Shown: piece by piece, positions 50,411 to 60,800 of the stretch | How positions within the stretch are numbered: the stretch's first letter is position 1 | Layout: the number at the start of each line of letters is the position of its first letter | Assembly: GCA_949987565.1 (NCBI GenBank) | Contig: OX465103.1 | Coordinates: 21,302,878 to 21,366,877 of the forward strand | Length of the DNA stretch: 64,000 nt | Reading direction: 5' to 3' | DNA from: Luidia sarsii | Taxonomy: Eukaryota > Echinodermata > Asteroidea > Paxillosida > Luidiidae | Notes under the pieces: model-generated | Databases searched by the model: none | What the model saw: the letters and a program-made list of their open reading frames with translations, nothing else | Told to the model about the DNA's origin: nothing | Translations under genes and position numbers: made by a program

Positions 50411-51611
50411 CTATCTCCGTTAGTCCAGATGAAAAAAATACCAAGTTATGTAGACTATAACAGTTGGGGAAGTGTGCATAAGCTTTCGAAGCAACAACTA
50501 TACATCAGATGCAGAGTACATTTATAAGATGTGTTTTTAAAAAGACATTCTGATCGAAGCTTTTGGTTGGTTTGAATATTAACTTAAATAACGTTAAGTG
50601 CCGTCGGTGTGGTGTGGAACATGTATACATGTATAGAAAACCAGGGGCGGATTTTGCAAAGCCTTACGATGCATCGTAACTCACTTTACAATGGATAACC
50701 CATCGTGAGTTGGGATGGGACGCATGGTTTACGTGCATCGCTCATCGTCTTGCGATTTGATTGTACGTTACGATGAGTTTGGTGAATTCAACCACTGGAG
50801 GCATTGTACAATTTGTTAGATTCGGAATGGCACACGTATGTTTGGTGTTTGGCGTTGTTTCTCATGAAAGGCTTACGAAAAGCCATTTGGGAGCGTACCG
50901 TACCCCTTGGACAACATTTCTCCTACGGTGGTCCCTCGATCCATCCTGTACACCATACCTATGGGGGTGGAGCTGCCGCAGAAAGTGTTGAAGTTCAGCT
51001 CACGAGCGATAATTCATCCAAAGGCCATAATTCAATTCGCTCCAGGAAGTTGCACATTGTTGCAATTGCTCAGACGCAGTGTTCTATTGCAAAACAATGA
51101 AATCGAAAAAATTGTTTAGGAAGCTATGCATAGGCCTATATACTAATGGCTGGCTTACATTTTTTTTTCTGACACTGCACCACCTGCAAAGCGCTTTTTT
51201 GTAGTCTTATTTCAGGACACAGTGAAGGATATTTCTGATTCAAATGCGAAACATCTTATGTGCTGGATATACAAACATCGGGCAAACCCCCAATCTTGGC
51301 TCTAGTTTGATCAGAAATGTTTAAAGTTTTTTGGGAGCTTGAATCTGAGTGGCAGAATTCAGCAACTGGGCCATTGCTGACCAACCGTGCACGTTATGAT
51401 ACCAGTCGATATTTTGCCAAACTGTTGCCAACATTTTAACTGCGTTACTTCATAATAAAGGGCACTTATTATACAAAGTCAGAGCCCTTGTCACTTTTTG
51501 TTGAGGGGGGGGGGTCGTCATTTGGGTTAAATCCGTCATGGAACTCGAGGGTAAATGCATCATTCTGAACCTTTTCTGTCGATCTCATCACGTCGACACT
51601 CTGTCTTGCAG

Positions 51612-51746
51612 ATGTCGACGAGTGCGCAGAAGGGCTGGTCACGTGCCCCTCGGATCAGCGCTGTCGCAACACCTACGGCAACTACATGTGCATGTGCAAG
51701 GAGGGTTTTGCCTTCCAGCTCATCAACCGCCAGCTCATCTGCCAAG
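51612..51746 (+). CDS. NPNT/EGFL6-like: Exon 6: calcium-binding EGF module 4
   Basis: The acceptor is TGTCTTGCAG (ends 51611) and the donor GTACCG is at 51747. This phase 1-1 exon of 135 nt starts DVDECAEGLVTCPSDQRC, then RNTYGNYMCMCKEGF, and ends QLICQ. D-V-D-E-C plus C-x-N-x4-Y-x-C is a textbook cbEGF. The long final loop with paired hydrophobics before the last Cys matches the fourth EGF of nephronectin/EGFL6 (C-P-x4-C-x-NT-G-Y-C-x-C). It lies 8.9 kb from exon 5, the second-longest intron of the model after intron 1. The six-copy tRNA-like array begins about 180 bp downstream. Confidence 0.88.
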
Positions 51747-52835
51747 GTACCGTAATACGCCCAAGCGATGCCCTTGCCTGAAATCCAGACCACTTTTTTT
51801 TTCTCTCGGGTGCCGCCCGTGCAGAAGCGACGCTATGACCGGCCATGGCATAATTGCTCAAAGAAACCCGGTGATATAAGTCAGGAACGGAAAGGAATAA
51901 CGCCCCGGCCAAGATTAGATGGCCTGGCAAGGCCGCCATCTAAAGGCTGGATAGCTCAGATGCTAAGAGCGCTGGTGTGCCAAAGACTAGTTGACTATTT
52001 GGGAGGGCCACCATCTAAGGGCTGGATAGCTCAGATGGTAAGAGCGCTGGTGTGCCAAAGACTAGTTGACTATTTGGGAGGGCCACCATCTAAGGGCTGG
52101 ATAGCTCAGATGGTAAGAGCGCTGGTGTGCCAAAGACTAGTTGACTATTTTGGGAAGGCCGCCATCTAAAGGCTGGATAGCTCAGATGGTAAGAGCGCTG
52201 GTGTGCCAAAGACTAGTTGACTATTATGGAAGGCCACCATCTAAGGGCTGGATAGCTCAGATGCTAAGAGCACTGGTGTGCCAAAGACTAGTTGACTATT
52301 TGGGAGGGCCACCATCTAAGGGCTGGATAGCTCAGATGGTAAGAGCGGGTTCAGATCCTGGTCCAGTCAAATGTTTCTTTGTCAATTTTATTATTCAAAA
52401 TAAAAAAAACACCCCATATAAATTGCATACAAAGATTTACAGGTCCCGGCCATCCGATCTTCGTAAGACATTTCTGAAAGGCAGTCTACCTGCTAGGAGC
52501 GAAGTACTAGATGCATATCTTCCAGAGATTAGAGTGAGAGCCCACCTAACTAGGAATTATGCATGAGCTTCGTTCTAATCAACCGTTGCGAAAACATTCG
52601 TTTCATCTGACCTGATCTCGGCTGACTGGTATAAAACAAATCTGTAAAGCCTAAAGCTTGTCATCAAGGTGAAGTGGAACACAATCCCTCCCTAGAATGA
52701 GCGTGGGTCTAAGTTGGGCCGGTAACTCAATGAGTTAGGTAAACAAAAAAAGGTCCCCTAGCTTTGGTAACTTGATTGGTGTAGTCCGATCTGCCTTCTG
52801 ATTTTGGAGCATGTGTTTGTATGTAATCTTCTCAG
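51747..52835 (+). other. Intron 6 (about 1.1 kb)
   Basis: Nearly half is the six-copy tRNA-like array. The remainder up to exon 7 has no identifiable feature. Confidence 0.7.
51925..52395 (+). repeat. Six-fold tandem array of a tRNA-like 5' half
   Basis: Six units start at 51945, 52020, 52095, 52171, 52246 and 52321 (75-76 bp each). Each has the tRNA-like A-box segment GGCTGGATAGCTCAGATGG (one-base variants) and a spacer with AAAGACTAGTTGACTATTT. Only the last unit runs on into a B-box-like GGTTCAGATCCTGG and the acceptor complement TCCAGTC, followed by the family tail TTTCTTTGTCAATTTT. It lies in intron 6. The array keeps one strand's reading frame open only because the unit is close to a multiple of three. 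Confidence 0.85.
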
Positions 52836-52964
52836 AGCGTGACCAGTGCGTAGCTCAAGGCTTGGTGTGCGATGAGAACGCACACTGTGAGGAGAGCAGC
52901 GGAGTGTCCAAGTGTGTCTGCAATGAAGGCTACGTGGGAGACGGACTGATCTGCAGAGAAGTCG
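52836..52964 (+). CDS. NPNT/EGFL6-like: Exon 7: EGF-like module 5
   Basis: The acceptor is ATCTTCTCAG (ends 52835) and the donor GTATGT is at 52965. This phase 1-1 exon of 129 nt encodes ERDQCVAQGLVCDENAHC, then SKCVCNEGYVGDGLIC. It has six cysteines and the strong G-Y-x-G-D-G-L-x-C ending found in EGF5 of nephronectin and in many matrix EGFs. The opening E-x-D-Q-C is a conservative version of the calcium-binding D-x-D/N-E/Q-C. The beta-hydroxylation site is degenerate (C-E-E-S-S), so hydroxylation is not predicted. Confidence 0.85.
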
Positions 52965-53292
52965 GTATGTGCTCCCCTCCCTACCATGCCTACCTCACTT
53001 CCTCTATTGCCTCACATAAACATACACAACTCCTATTACTATTAGGTCTCTTGAATTCATCCGACCGATAAAATTTCCCCCGGTAGAAAGCCGATTGTAC
53101 TGGACTCTGGGGTGAAAAATACACGATGGTTATCCGGTGGAAACGACATCGGACGGGTCAAATCATCTGATACCCAACCGATGATGTTTTTGACAAGATG
53201 CCTTACCATGAAGCTGTCTTGCGCATTCATCAACACTGAAGGCATAATGATACGATGCAACTTTGGCCCTCGTGTCGGTGTAAAGGCTAATT

Positions 53293-53432
53293 CTGTCCCC
53301 CGCTAAAATGTGTCCGGGGGACAGCATTACCTGGATCAAAGTGTCCCCCGGACAGTTTCATCCAGGTAAATGTGTCCCCCGGACAAATGCACATGGCCAC
53401 AACCGGGTAAATGTGTCCGTGAAGACACATTG
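53293..53432. repeat. TGTCCCCCGGACA palindromic repeat cluster
   Basis: Four copies of (T)GTCCCCCGGACA or its inverse within 110 bp, each followed by AGGTAAATGTGT-like spacers. It is in intron 7. Confidence 0.75.
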
Positions 53433-53721
53433 AAAGGGGGGGGCAGATTGAACCTATGATCGGTCCTCGGTAATACTTTCATCACCTCACACTTTGACGT
53501 CACTTGAGATCAATGGCGACAGCTGATCTCAAAGCACATCCATTCGCGTTTCAGACTGAGAACCTGTTATTTCCTCGTAGATATAATGATGTATCACGTT
53601 GAGCAGGGCAAAAAACCTCATTGATTTACATTCTCCCCGACGCAAAACATCGTTATATCTATGATGCAACGCGGTACCCACCGCTATATATACATTATTC
53701 GAATCCACCACACGACCTCGA

Positions 53722-53799
53722 CCAGCTCGGTGGTCCAGTGGTTAAGACGTCCGTACTAGAATTCGGGAGTCGCGGGTTCGAATCCCGCCCGAGCTGCCT
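53722..53799 (+). repeat. Second tRNA-derived family (acceptor AGCTCGG)
   Basis: AGCTCGG at the 5' side pairs perfectly with CCGAGCT at the 3' side. GTGGTCCAGTGGTTAAGAC resembles a D arm, and GCGGGTTCGAATCCCGC is a perfect T arm with a consensus B box. The anticodon arm cannot be closed with five pairs and a seven-base loop, so it is called tRNA-derived rather than a tRNA gene. It is flanked by similar 36-bp segments (53591-53626 and 53850-53887) sharing ATCACGT, GAG and GGGCAAAA. Confidence 0.6.
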
Positions 53800-54464
53800 G
53801 AAATCTATATTTTTTTATCAGGCACCGGGCAAAGCACTGAGCACTCGGTGTTTATCACGTCGAGTAAGGGCAAAACCTCATTGAATTACTGTTATTTCCT
53901 GTTCATTTGTGTGATTTGATTAACCACTTTGCATCATCACATTCAACTGGATTGGGCTGAAACTTAATAATCATTCATCTCTGCGAAATTGGTATACCAA
54001 GGATATTAACACCACTCACTCCCTATTGTATTCTGCTGTCGTCACCACATGGTTTTTGATCTTACGCAGGTAGGCTAATCGATGGAAAGGTCCTTAAAAG
54101 TCTCACTCTCATCTTGAGCCAAACCAATGCGTCCAAATTTCGAGGTTTATACCTCTCATCTATAATGATTGGTTTTGTTCATCTACCAAAAGCATTGTGT
54201 GCAATTTCATGCGTTTCATCTAATTTTGTTTAAGCGCATCATCATTTTGAGCTAAAATGTTTTCTTCTCCGGTCATCTATTCATTGTCATACATCTTCTG
54301 CACCATCGTTTTGTTTTGTTCTAACCCATTCTACCTACACTGTCACCCGTTCTATCCACACTGTCATCCATTCTATACCCTCACTGTCACCCATCCACGT
54401 GGTGTGCACTCCCCCTCACCAACCCACCCACCCACCCACCCACCCATCCCCTTCCACACGTCAG

Positions 54465-54626
54465 ACCCCGATACGTGCGCCGATCGGCCCTGTTTCACGG
54501 GGGTGGTCTGCACTGACATCCGCCTCGATCTCAACGCCCTCGATCTCAGCCTGGACGAACCCGTCAAACGGTACCGGTGCGGCCCTTGCCCGCCCGGCTA
54601 CTCTGGGGACGGGTTGAAGTGCTTTG
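54465..54626 (+). CDS. NPNT/EGFL6-like: Exon 8: thrombospondin/COMP-type EGF module 6 with acidic insert
   Basis: The acceptor is CACACGTCAG (ends 54464), preceded by a C/A-rich CCCA tract. The donor GTAAGT is at 54627. This phase 1-1 exon of 162 nt encodes DPDTCADRPCFTGVVC, an insert rich in Asp/Leu (DLNALDLSLDE), then RCGPCPPGYSGDG and LKC. The patterns PCF-x-GV-x-C and CGxCPxGYxGDG are diagnostic of the EGF repeats of thrombospondins, COMP and related matrix proteins rather than of nephronectin. The usual loop between Cys3 and Cys4 is short; here it is extended by about 15 residues. In-frame phase and gene order support inclusion. Downstream exons are not identified with confidence. Confidence 0.8.
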
Positions 54627-55751
54627 GTAAGTCGGGGTGTGTCTTCTTCTTCTTTTTTGGTGGGAAATGGAGGAAAAGGAGGAAGAGAATGGACTAGCCG
54701 GCCGTTTGAAGCTTATATCTGCATGCTTCCCCCACCCTGAAAACCCCCCCTCGAATGCCGCTATTAAGTGGATCGCTATAGCCTCCATGCCATTGATACT
54801 CGATGCCTCTATAGGCTATTATACTTTCAGCTTGCATGCTCATGATGTAGACCTATCCGACCCTGGGAAGGAGGGGGCGATTTCACGGACCTCTTGAAGT
54901 GCGTGGACATCAGCTTAGCGCGAATAGTCCTGGAATGGGATCGCCAGCCATGCTTTCCTATGACGTCACACCTTTTCGGGTTCGCGCCCAACAATCCATA
55001 ACTTATGAGTTATGAGTAGGGTTACCATAGTCTGATTTGATTAGCCCTAACCGTGAGTTTTTTTCTGCGCACAAGCCATTCTTTTGTTTGGCACTTTAAT
55101 ACGCAGCTCTATTATGAAGTTGATCTCCGGGGTCTTTCCAAGAGGCTACCACGACTGGGGGTGTAGTTAAGGTGTCGCCCGTGCCAACCTTCCCTCTTAC
55201 CAGTGAGATTGGACAGACCACAGAGGCTGGTTGTGCGATGTCCCTCCGCTATGGCGGCCCTTTGGTATATGGTCCCCGCGTATCGGATAGGTCTATAGCT
55301 ATACGTGACTCTCACTAATCGACTGTGTTACGTGAGGTCGCAAACATGAATCCCTGTCCTTTATATACCGTGAGTGGCTCCGGGCATGCGGCCGATCTTT
55401 AAGACTGGAATTGAACGTCAAGCGTACGGTGGCTCTGCATGCTCAACTACTACTAAACTGTCGCAGGGCGGGCTGCTTTCTGTTGACCCCCCCCAAAAAA
55501 AGCTAGGACACGCTATGAGCTTGCGTGCCTCCTTGCAGCTTTCCCCTGTTCAACCGGGTGGACGTCTTCCAAAAGGTGCATGAATGCGTCGGTGCGTGGG
55601 ATCAACCGGTGATTTGAACCGATAAGATGCAATTATTGCTGTTTTGTGCATGCTCGGTGAAGAAAACTGCCGAGAGGAGTTTGGAAAACCAGACCGAAGC
55701 CCCACCACTGCACCTGACGTGCACGCATGCATGCTTCCTTGTGCCTGTAGC

Positions 55752-56222
55752 TTCTCCCCTCTCTGGCTCTCTCTCTCCACCCTCTCTCCCTCCTTCCCCT
55801 CTCTCCCTCTCTGTCTCTGTCTCTCTCCTTCTCTCTCTCCCACTGTCTCGCTCTCTCTTCACCTCACTTTGTTCCCCCTCTCTCGCCCTCTCTCTATCCA
55901 CCTCTTCCTTCCATTTCAGCTCTCTCCCTCTCTCTTCTCTCTTTGTCTCAGTCTTTCTCCTCTCTTCGCTGTCTCGCTCTCTCTTCACATCACTCTGATC
56001 CCCCTCTCCCAACCTCTCCCTCTGTCTCTCTTTCTTTCTCTCTCCTCTCTCCCTCCACCCCCCACTCTCTCTCTCTCCCCCTCCCCTCTATCTCTCACTC
56101 TACATCTCTCTCCCCCTCCCTCTACCCCTCTCTCTCCTCTCTTTCTCTCTCCCTCTCCCTCTCTCCCTCTCTCTCCCTCTGTACGTCTTTCATTCCCTCT
56201 CCTATACCCTCCTCTCTCACAC
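55752..56222. repeat. Polypyrimidine tract (TCTCCC)n
   Basis: About 470 bp of C/T-rich DNA with TCTCTCCCTCT units. The 242-codon frame across it is compositional, not a gene. It lies after exon 8. Confidence 0.95.
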
Positions 56223-56709
56223 ACCCAGCTCTACATCATCCCGTCTCTCTTGCGTCATTTGGGTGGCACCTGTCGCAAGCTCCCTCCCATACATGGCTAT
56301 AGCATCCGACAGGAAAGACCCCTCCTCGTCACGCGGCACCTGTCCCGTAAGAACATGTACGGACGAGGATGAGTAGTTCACTGCCAACACGTGTCTCTCA
56401 TCAAGAGATGGGATGATGGCGATATGTAATCCCGCATAGACGCAAACGGCGTCTAAGGGAAGAAAAAACATGAGTCGCTCCCTGCGTGTTTAAAAGTCAC
56501 GACCCCTTGATTTTTTTTTCTACTATCCCAGTCACTGTTTCTCTCGAGCGGAAACGGTTCGGTGGCGTTTTTTTCTCTTTCCACAGATTGTTACTCTGAT
56601 TCATATCGCAACTGCTTGTGGTAGTGTGTATCCGATGTGATTGGAAATCGTTTGTGATCCACGGAGATTTTCAATGGGTAATGCTGAACTGCTGACTGGC
56701 GCTCCCATC

Positions 56710-56812
56710 CCACGGCAAAGATAGTTGACAGGGCCTATTAGGGAAAGCCACCCACCTAGGCTTGTAGCTAAGGGCTGGATAGCTCAGGTGGTAAGAGCGT
56801 TGGCACGTTAAA
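56710..56812 (+). repeat. tRNA-related SINE, 5' part
   Basis: A leader with AAAGATAGTTGACAGGGCC and then GGGCTGGATAGCTCAGGTGG TAAGAGCG. The B-box half is not present. Confidence 0.6.
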
Positions 56813-56969
56813 CCCCCAACCACGTCGGTTGTCCTTGCTGTCTCATCAGTTGTTGAACACCATCTGAATTTACGATAGGCCCAATGCTATACAGCACAGC
56901 TTCACTCGAATATATACGAGAGTCATTGGTTTAATGCTTCTATAATTGGTCAGGGCCCCGCCCTGGCCA

Positions 56970-57130
56970 AGTCGGAGAGTTGACTATTGGGGTGTGGTGG
57001 GATGTGGTTGGACGATAGCTCAGGTGCGGTAAGAACGCTGTTACGCTGGTCCAGATATAGGCCCTAGAGGTCTCGGGTTAAACATCCCAGTCCAGTCAAA
57101 TTGTCTTGGCCAATTTTTGTTCAAACCGTA
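56970..57130 (+). repeat. tRNA-related SINE, degenerate full copy
   Basis: GAGTTGACTATTGGG leader, ACGATAGCTCAGGTGCGG, GAGGTCTCGGGTTAAACATC, CCAGTCCAGTCAAATTGTC and the tail CCAATTTTTGTTCAAACC. Confidence 0.6.
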
Positions 57131-58874
57131 TAATTGCATGCAGTTGATCTGTTCGCCAAGATCCGAAGTCTCACACCAACCAAGCTTCAGTTTCAGGCGT
57201 GGTGCATCCTAAGCTTAGTATATACGTGTAATACCCAAGGCTTCTCCGCGCTGTACTTGGAGCGCAGCATTGCGATTCATCACTCATCGCCTCGCATTTT
57301 TTTTTGTCCCGTCCCCAATTTGTCACGCGTGCCATTTAATTGGCTCCGTGCGTTTTGCTGTATTTTTAGTCGGTCCGTTGCGCCACCTGTGGTTGAGCTA
57401 TAGAGGGAGGGGAGCGGGAGGGGTGGTGGGCTCGATCCTCGCGTGGGGACGAAGCGATGGTTAAAAAAAACCCAACCCCAGTACTGACGGTAAACGGCGG
57501 ACAATGCAAAATCTGCTGACTCGTCCCCAGGGCCGTTACGTCATGACCGTACGCGGAAGTGCTGCGATCGCTGACGAACTAAACACGGCGTTTTGAGTCT
57601 TGCCAGCTGCGGTGTCGATGGAAATTGCATCCCGTTGCCCCCCACCTGCCAACTCCTACCCTCGGTGTTGATCGTATACATACGTCGGACGTAAAGTTCA
57701 GCTCTGAAGTTTTTGTCGGCAGCCTCATTTCCCCTGAGATGCAGCTGCAATCAGCTCATCTCAGATCGAATTGGTAATCAAGGTGCTCTTATCATCTTTC
57801 CTCTGAATAAAATTGGCGTGGTTTTAGCTTTTACAGCGGTTGACGATGTCGCCTTCTCACTTGTTGAGGCCGTCAACGTTTCACAAGGTTACTTCTGATT
57901 GAAGTATATTAAAAGGCTTTCGTAATACAAAGATTTTGCAACTATACAACACTAATAGGCCTACATGCCCACAGCATCTCAATTTTAGCGATGGTGCTCG
58001 TTATAAGGATGTAGGGTTATGACGACATTAAGCATCGCGTGAGATTGAGACGTTGTTACTAAATGATGTACACGTATTTGGGAATATTTAGTTGACATTT
58101 GTACGACACGGCGCCTATCTCACCTACACATTCTGTTCGTGGTTTCAGTTACCCACACAGATGCATCCCCTTCTCACTGCATCCTAGAACGAGATGTCAT
58201 ATCTGAGATTACTTCACGTAGTGTCTTCGGGCGAATTTGATACCGATTTTGTTTTTTCCTCCGACCGCGTCAACCTCGATTGTCGTCCATCATTACCTCG
58301 CCGCCTGGGAAGTATTTGACCTCTGCCACCCGACGTTTAAACATGGCCTGCCCTGGAGCACCTTTACTCCAACAACCCCACGCAACAAAAGATAACAACA
58401 TTGCCCGATGACGAAAAAATCACATCACGAGGAAAAGTAGGGGAAAAATGGCAGCGCCCGACGAGCCAGAATCGCATTTTGCGTGCGTCGGTGAACTTGG
58501 CGCGTATGCGGACGATGTGAATGCATTTGGCGTGATACCTGTGGCTGCATGAGTAACATCAGGGTGTGGAGCGGATGGTGGAGGGTCCTGGGAGGAGTGC
58601 GGACTTGATCCCACTGCCCCGGCCCCCTGCCCCCCAGGCGACCGCTGCGTGGCGGTGCTTGCAATTCTTACCGCCTCGGCGTTTTGAAATGGCGAAGCCA
58701 GATAGAGCATGCACCGAGATACGATCCGGGCTTAATGAGTGAACATCCTACAAAACAACAACGTGACGCATTCAAGTGCGAACTCAGCCCGCCCTCTGGG
58801 AAAGAGTTAGCACCGATCTCAAATCAAGATATGCCCACACCATTTTTCCCCCCTTCTGATACCTGGCTTCGTTC

Positions 58875-59058
58875 CTAAAATAAATATCTCAAAAGTTAGA
58901 GGGCCTGGCGTTTCGACCCTAGCAGGACCTTTCTCAAAGTGACAAGGTCACTTGTCCTTGTCACTTTGCCTTTGAGAAAGGCGAAACGTCAGGCCCTCTT
59001 GAGTATTGAGATTTATGTATTGCAGGTCATTTTAGTTCGCGAGCAGTTTGCAACAGTT
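58875..59058. repeat. Foldback family A, best-preserved hairpin
   Basis: GGGCCTGGCGTTTCGACC, AGCAGGACCTTTCTCAAAGT, then a GTGACAAG palindrome, then CTTTGCCTTTGAGAAAGGCG and AAACGTCAGGCCCTC. The right flank reads TGAGATTTATGTATTGCAGG then GAGCAGTTTGCAAC. This copy shows the full fold with the least decay. Confidence 0.8.
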
Positions 59059-59220
59059 TTTGTATTTACTTTAGGCTAACATAAATATCATTGTTTCCTG
59101 ATAGATATACCTCTCTCATCATGCAGACACATACTTTCGTCATAAAAAAGGGATATTTGATTCCCAACGTGTAGGGATATACGGTACCGGTAGCGCAGAT
59201 GCCCAAATGCAGAATGCCAT

Positions 59221-59335
59221 AGCGATGACGGGCAGAGGACAATTTTACGTCCGAAACGTTGAGAAATCAGATCCCCATGACAGCCACGCTCACTCACACG
59301 ACAGACTCTGCACCCGGCGTCAGCGCAAACCTCTC
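59221..59335. repeat. Foldback family B fragment
   Basis: ATGACGGGCAGAGGAC, CGTCCGAAACGTTGAGAAATC and GGCGTCAGCGCAAACCTC follow the family B order in degenerate form. Confidence 0.4.
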
Positions 59336-60196
59336 TGCAATCCCCCCCCCCGCGTCTTGCCATTTCATTTTCAGCATGGCTCTATTTCGGTGGGTCTTCA
59401 AGTTCAACTAAGGCTAAATTGCATGATAAGCTTCAAGCACTGCGTGCATGGTGGTGGTACTCGTCTTGCGTACAAAAACAGTTTGTTGACGCTCCATCAT
59501 ATTCCATTTGCAATTACAATTGCAATACCTAAAAGCATCGAAGGAAAGAAAACGAACCCAAATCAGGCGTGTGTAGGTAAAAAGAAAAGGTGAAGCACAA
59601 TTGCTGAAGGCGGGGCGGGGTTGGGTAGTACAAGGGGTGAGTGGCCGACACTGAAGGCATGTCTGACTAATGAGGGCTTGCCCTCCAGAAGCACTAATTA
59701 ATCTGACATTTAGCATCCTGCAGCGAGGAAGGTTCAGAGACTGCGCGTCCGCCTATAGCTCCTGGGCGCTGGCGGTGACTTGCAAATCTATTGTTACAAG
59801 GCGGTGGAGTTGACACCAATGGCACCCTCGTGAGCTTTACTGGTATAGAACCCTAGAGGTAGAACTATAGGTTCTAACCAATCGCTGCTTTGAAATGGGT
59901 CACTATACGTTTGGAATGATTTTCTTTTTTGAGAGAGAATCCAGAGATCCCGCTCTCAATCCCTGCCCCAAATGGCCTACTTCCACTTCACAGAGAACCT
60001 ATTTCAGCATTTTGTTCAATCTGGATTGCCGGTTATCTTTGCTCCCCACAGACCGGGCCAAGCTAACTCTTCATCAAGGTTGATTTTTTTAAGTAAGGAA
60101 TTCCTTCTTCGGACGCAAGACTTCTACTGATTGAGACCACACAGACGCTGCATGTCCATAGAGCAGATTAACTAATTTGAGCATTGCGTTGTTGAA

Positions 60197-60391
60197 TTAA
60201 AGAAGAATGAAACCCAGAGAAAATAGTTGGCTTATCTCTTTGATTGATAAAACCAACCTACAATTACCCATGTGCAACTCACCTACGAGTTTCATAAAGA
60301 GGGAAAAATCATGGAATTCGGTGGTCGAATTCGCGTTCCCTCAACCCGCCATGCTTTCGAAATTTCCGGAAGGTCACTGCGGGGGTATGAC
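60197..60391 (+). repeat. Left terminal inverted repeat of the Kolobok-like element
   Basis: Starts TTAAAGAAGAATGAAACCC and pairs with 61922-62117 read on the opposite strand. The arms differ by scattered single-base changes and a small length difference near the inner end. Confidence 0.8.
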
Positions 60392-60639
60392 ATCACGGCG
60401 GAGACGACCCTGTCTGATTGGTCAGTTAGGCTTGTTCAATCATTTTAATTTAAACTACAAATATTAATCAACATTTTAAAAAGAATTATACCTCAATGTG
60501 TGAGAAAATAATCTTATAATCCTTTGCAGATTTATTGTTTTTCGCTTTGGTCATTATTTGAATTATTCTTGTGGATTGCGTATAGTCTTGATCTACAAAC
60601 ACTTTCACGGCTTCCTGATTGCATACGTTGCACGGACTG

Positions 60640-60800
60640 TACATGTACATGTACATGTACAGTGCACGTACAATGTACACGTTGTGTACTACATGTAATG
60701 TACAGTACATGTACACACTACTACTGTACTGTACACGTGTACAATGTACACGTTGTGTCCTACTTGTAATGTACTACTGTACACGTGTACATTACGTTGG
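60640..60800. repeat. GTAC-rich self-complementary tandem tract
   Basis: Runs of ACATGTAC are followed by two imperfect units of about 75 bp sharing ACAATGTACACGTTGTGT and CATGTAATGTACAGTAC-like segments. Nearly every piece is its own reverse complement. It sits within the Kolobok-like element, so it probably arose after, or travelled with, the insertion. Confidence 0.7.

Larger units (their letters stand above)
42740..51611 (+). other. Intron 5 (about 8.9 kb)
   Basis: It contains a family A half at 43358, a CTT tract near 44022-44050, the GTCCAGTGCGGAC cluster, two adjacent palindromes (45425-45855), the GAGATATCTC minisatellite and the 233-bp palindrome. The 190-codon frame at 49581-50153 has no recognisable domain. 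Confidence 0.65.
52965..54464 (+). other. Intron 7 (about 1.5 kb)
   Basis: It holds the TGTCCCCCGGACA cluster, the second-family tRNA-derived element with its flanking similar segments, and a CCCA tract directly before the exon 8 acceptor. Confidence 0.7.

Noticed and set aside
51768..52566. Open frames with repeated KGWIAQMVRALVCQRL peptide
   Set aside because: The frame is a by-product of the tRNA-like array; the repeat is non-coding in origin.
53722..53799. Functional tRNA gene
   Set aside because: Acceptor and T arms are perfect, but the anticodon arm cannot form five pairs with a seven-base loop. A related degenerate copy at 36061 indicates a SINE family.
55644..56372. 242-codon Ser/Leu/Pro-rich frame
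   Set aside because: It lies almost wholly in a polypyrimidine tract where stop codons are rare by composition.
60040..60082. 27-nt micro-exon after a CCCCACAG acceptor
   Set aside because: It preserves phase, but the encoded peptide has no Cys or family resemblance. Sites like this are common by chance.
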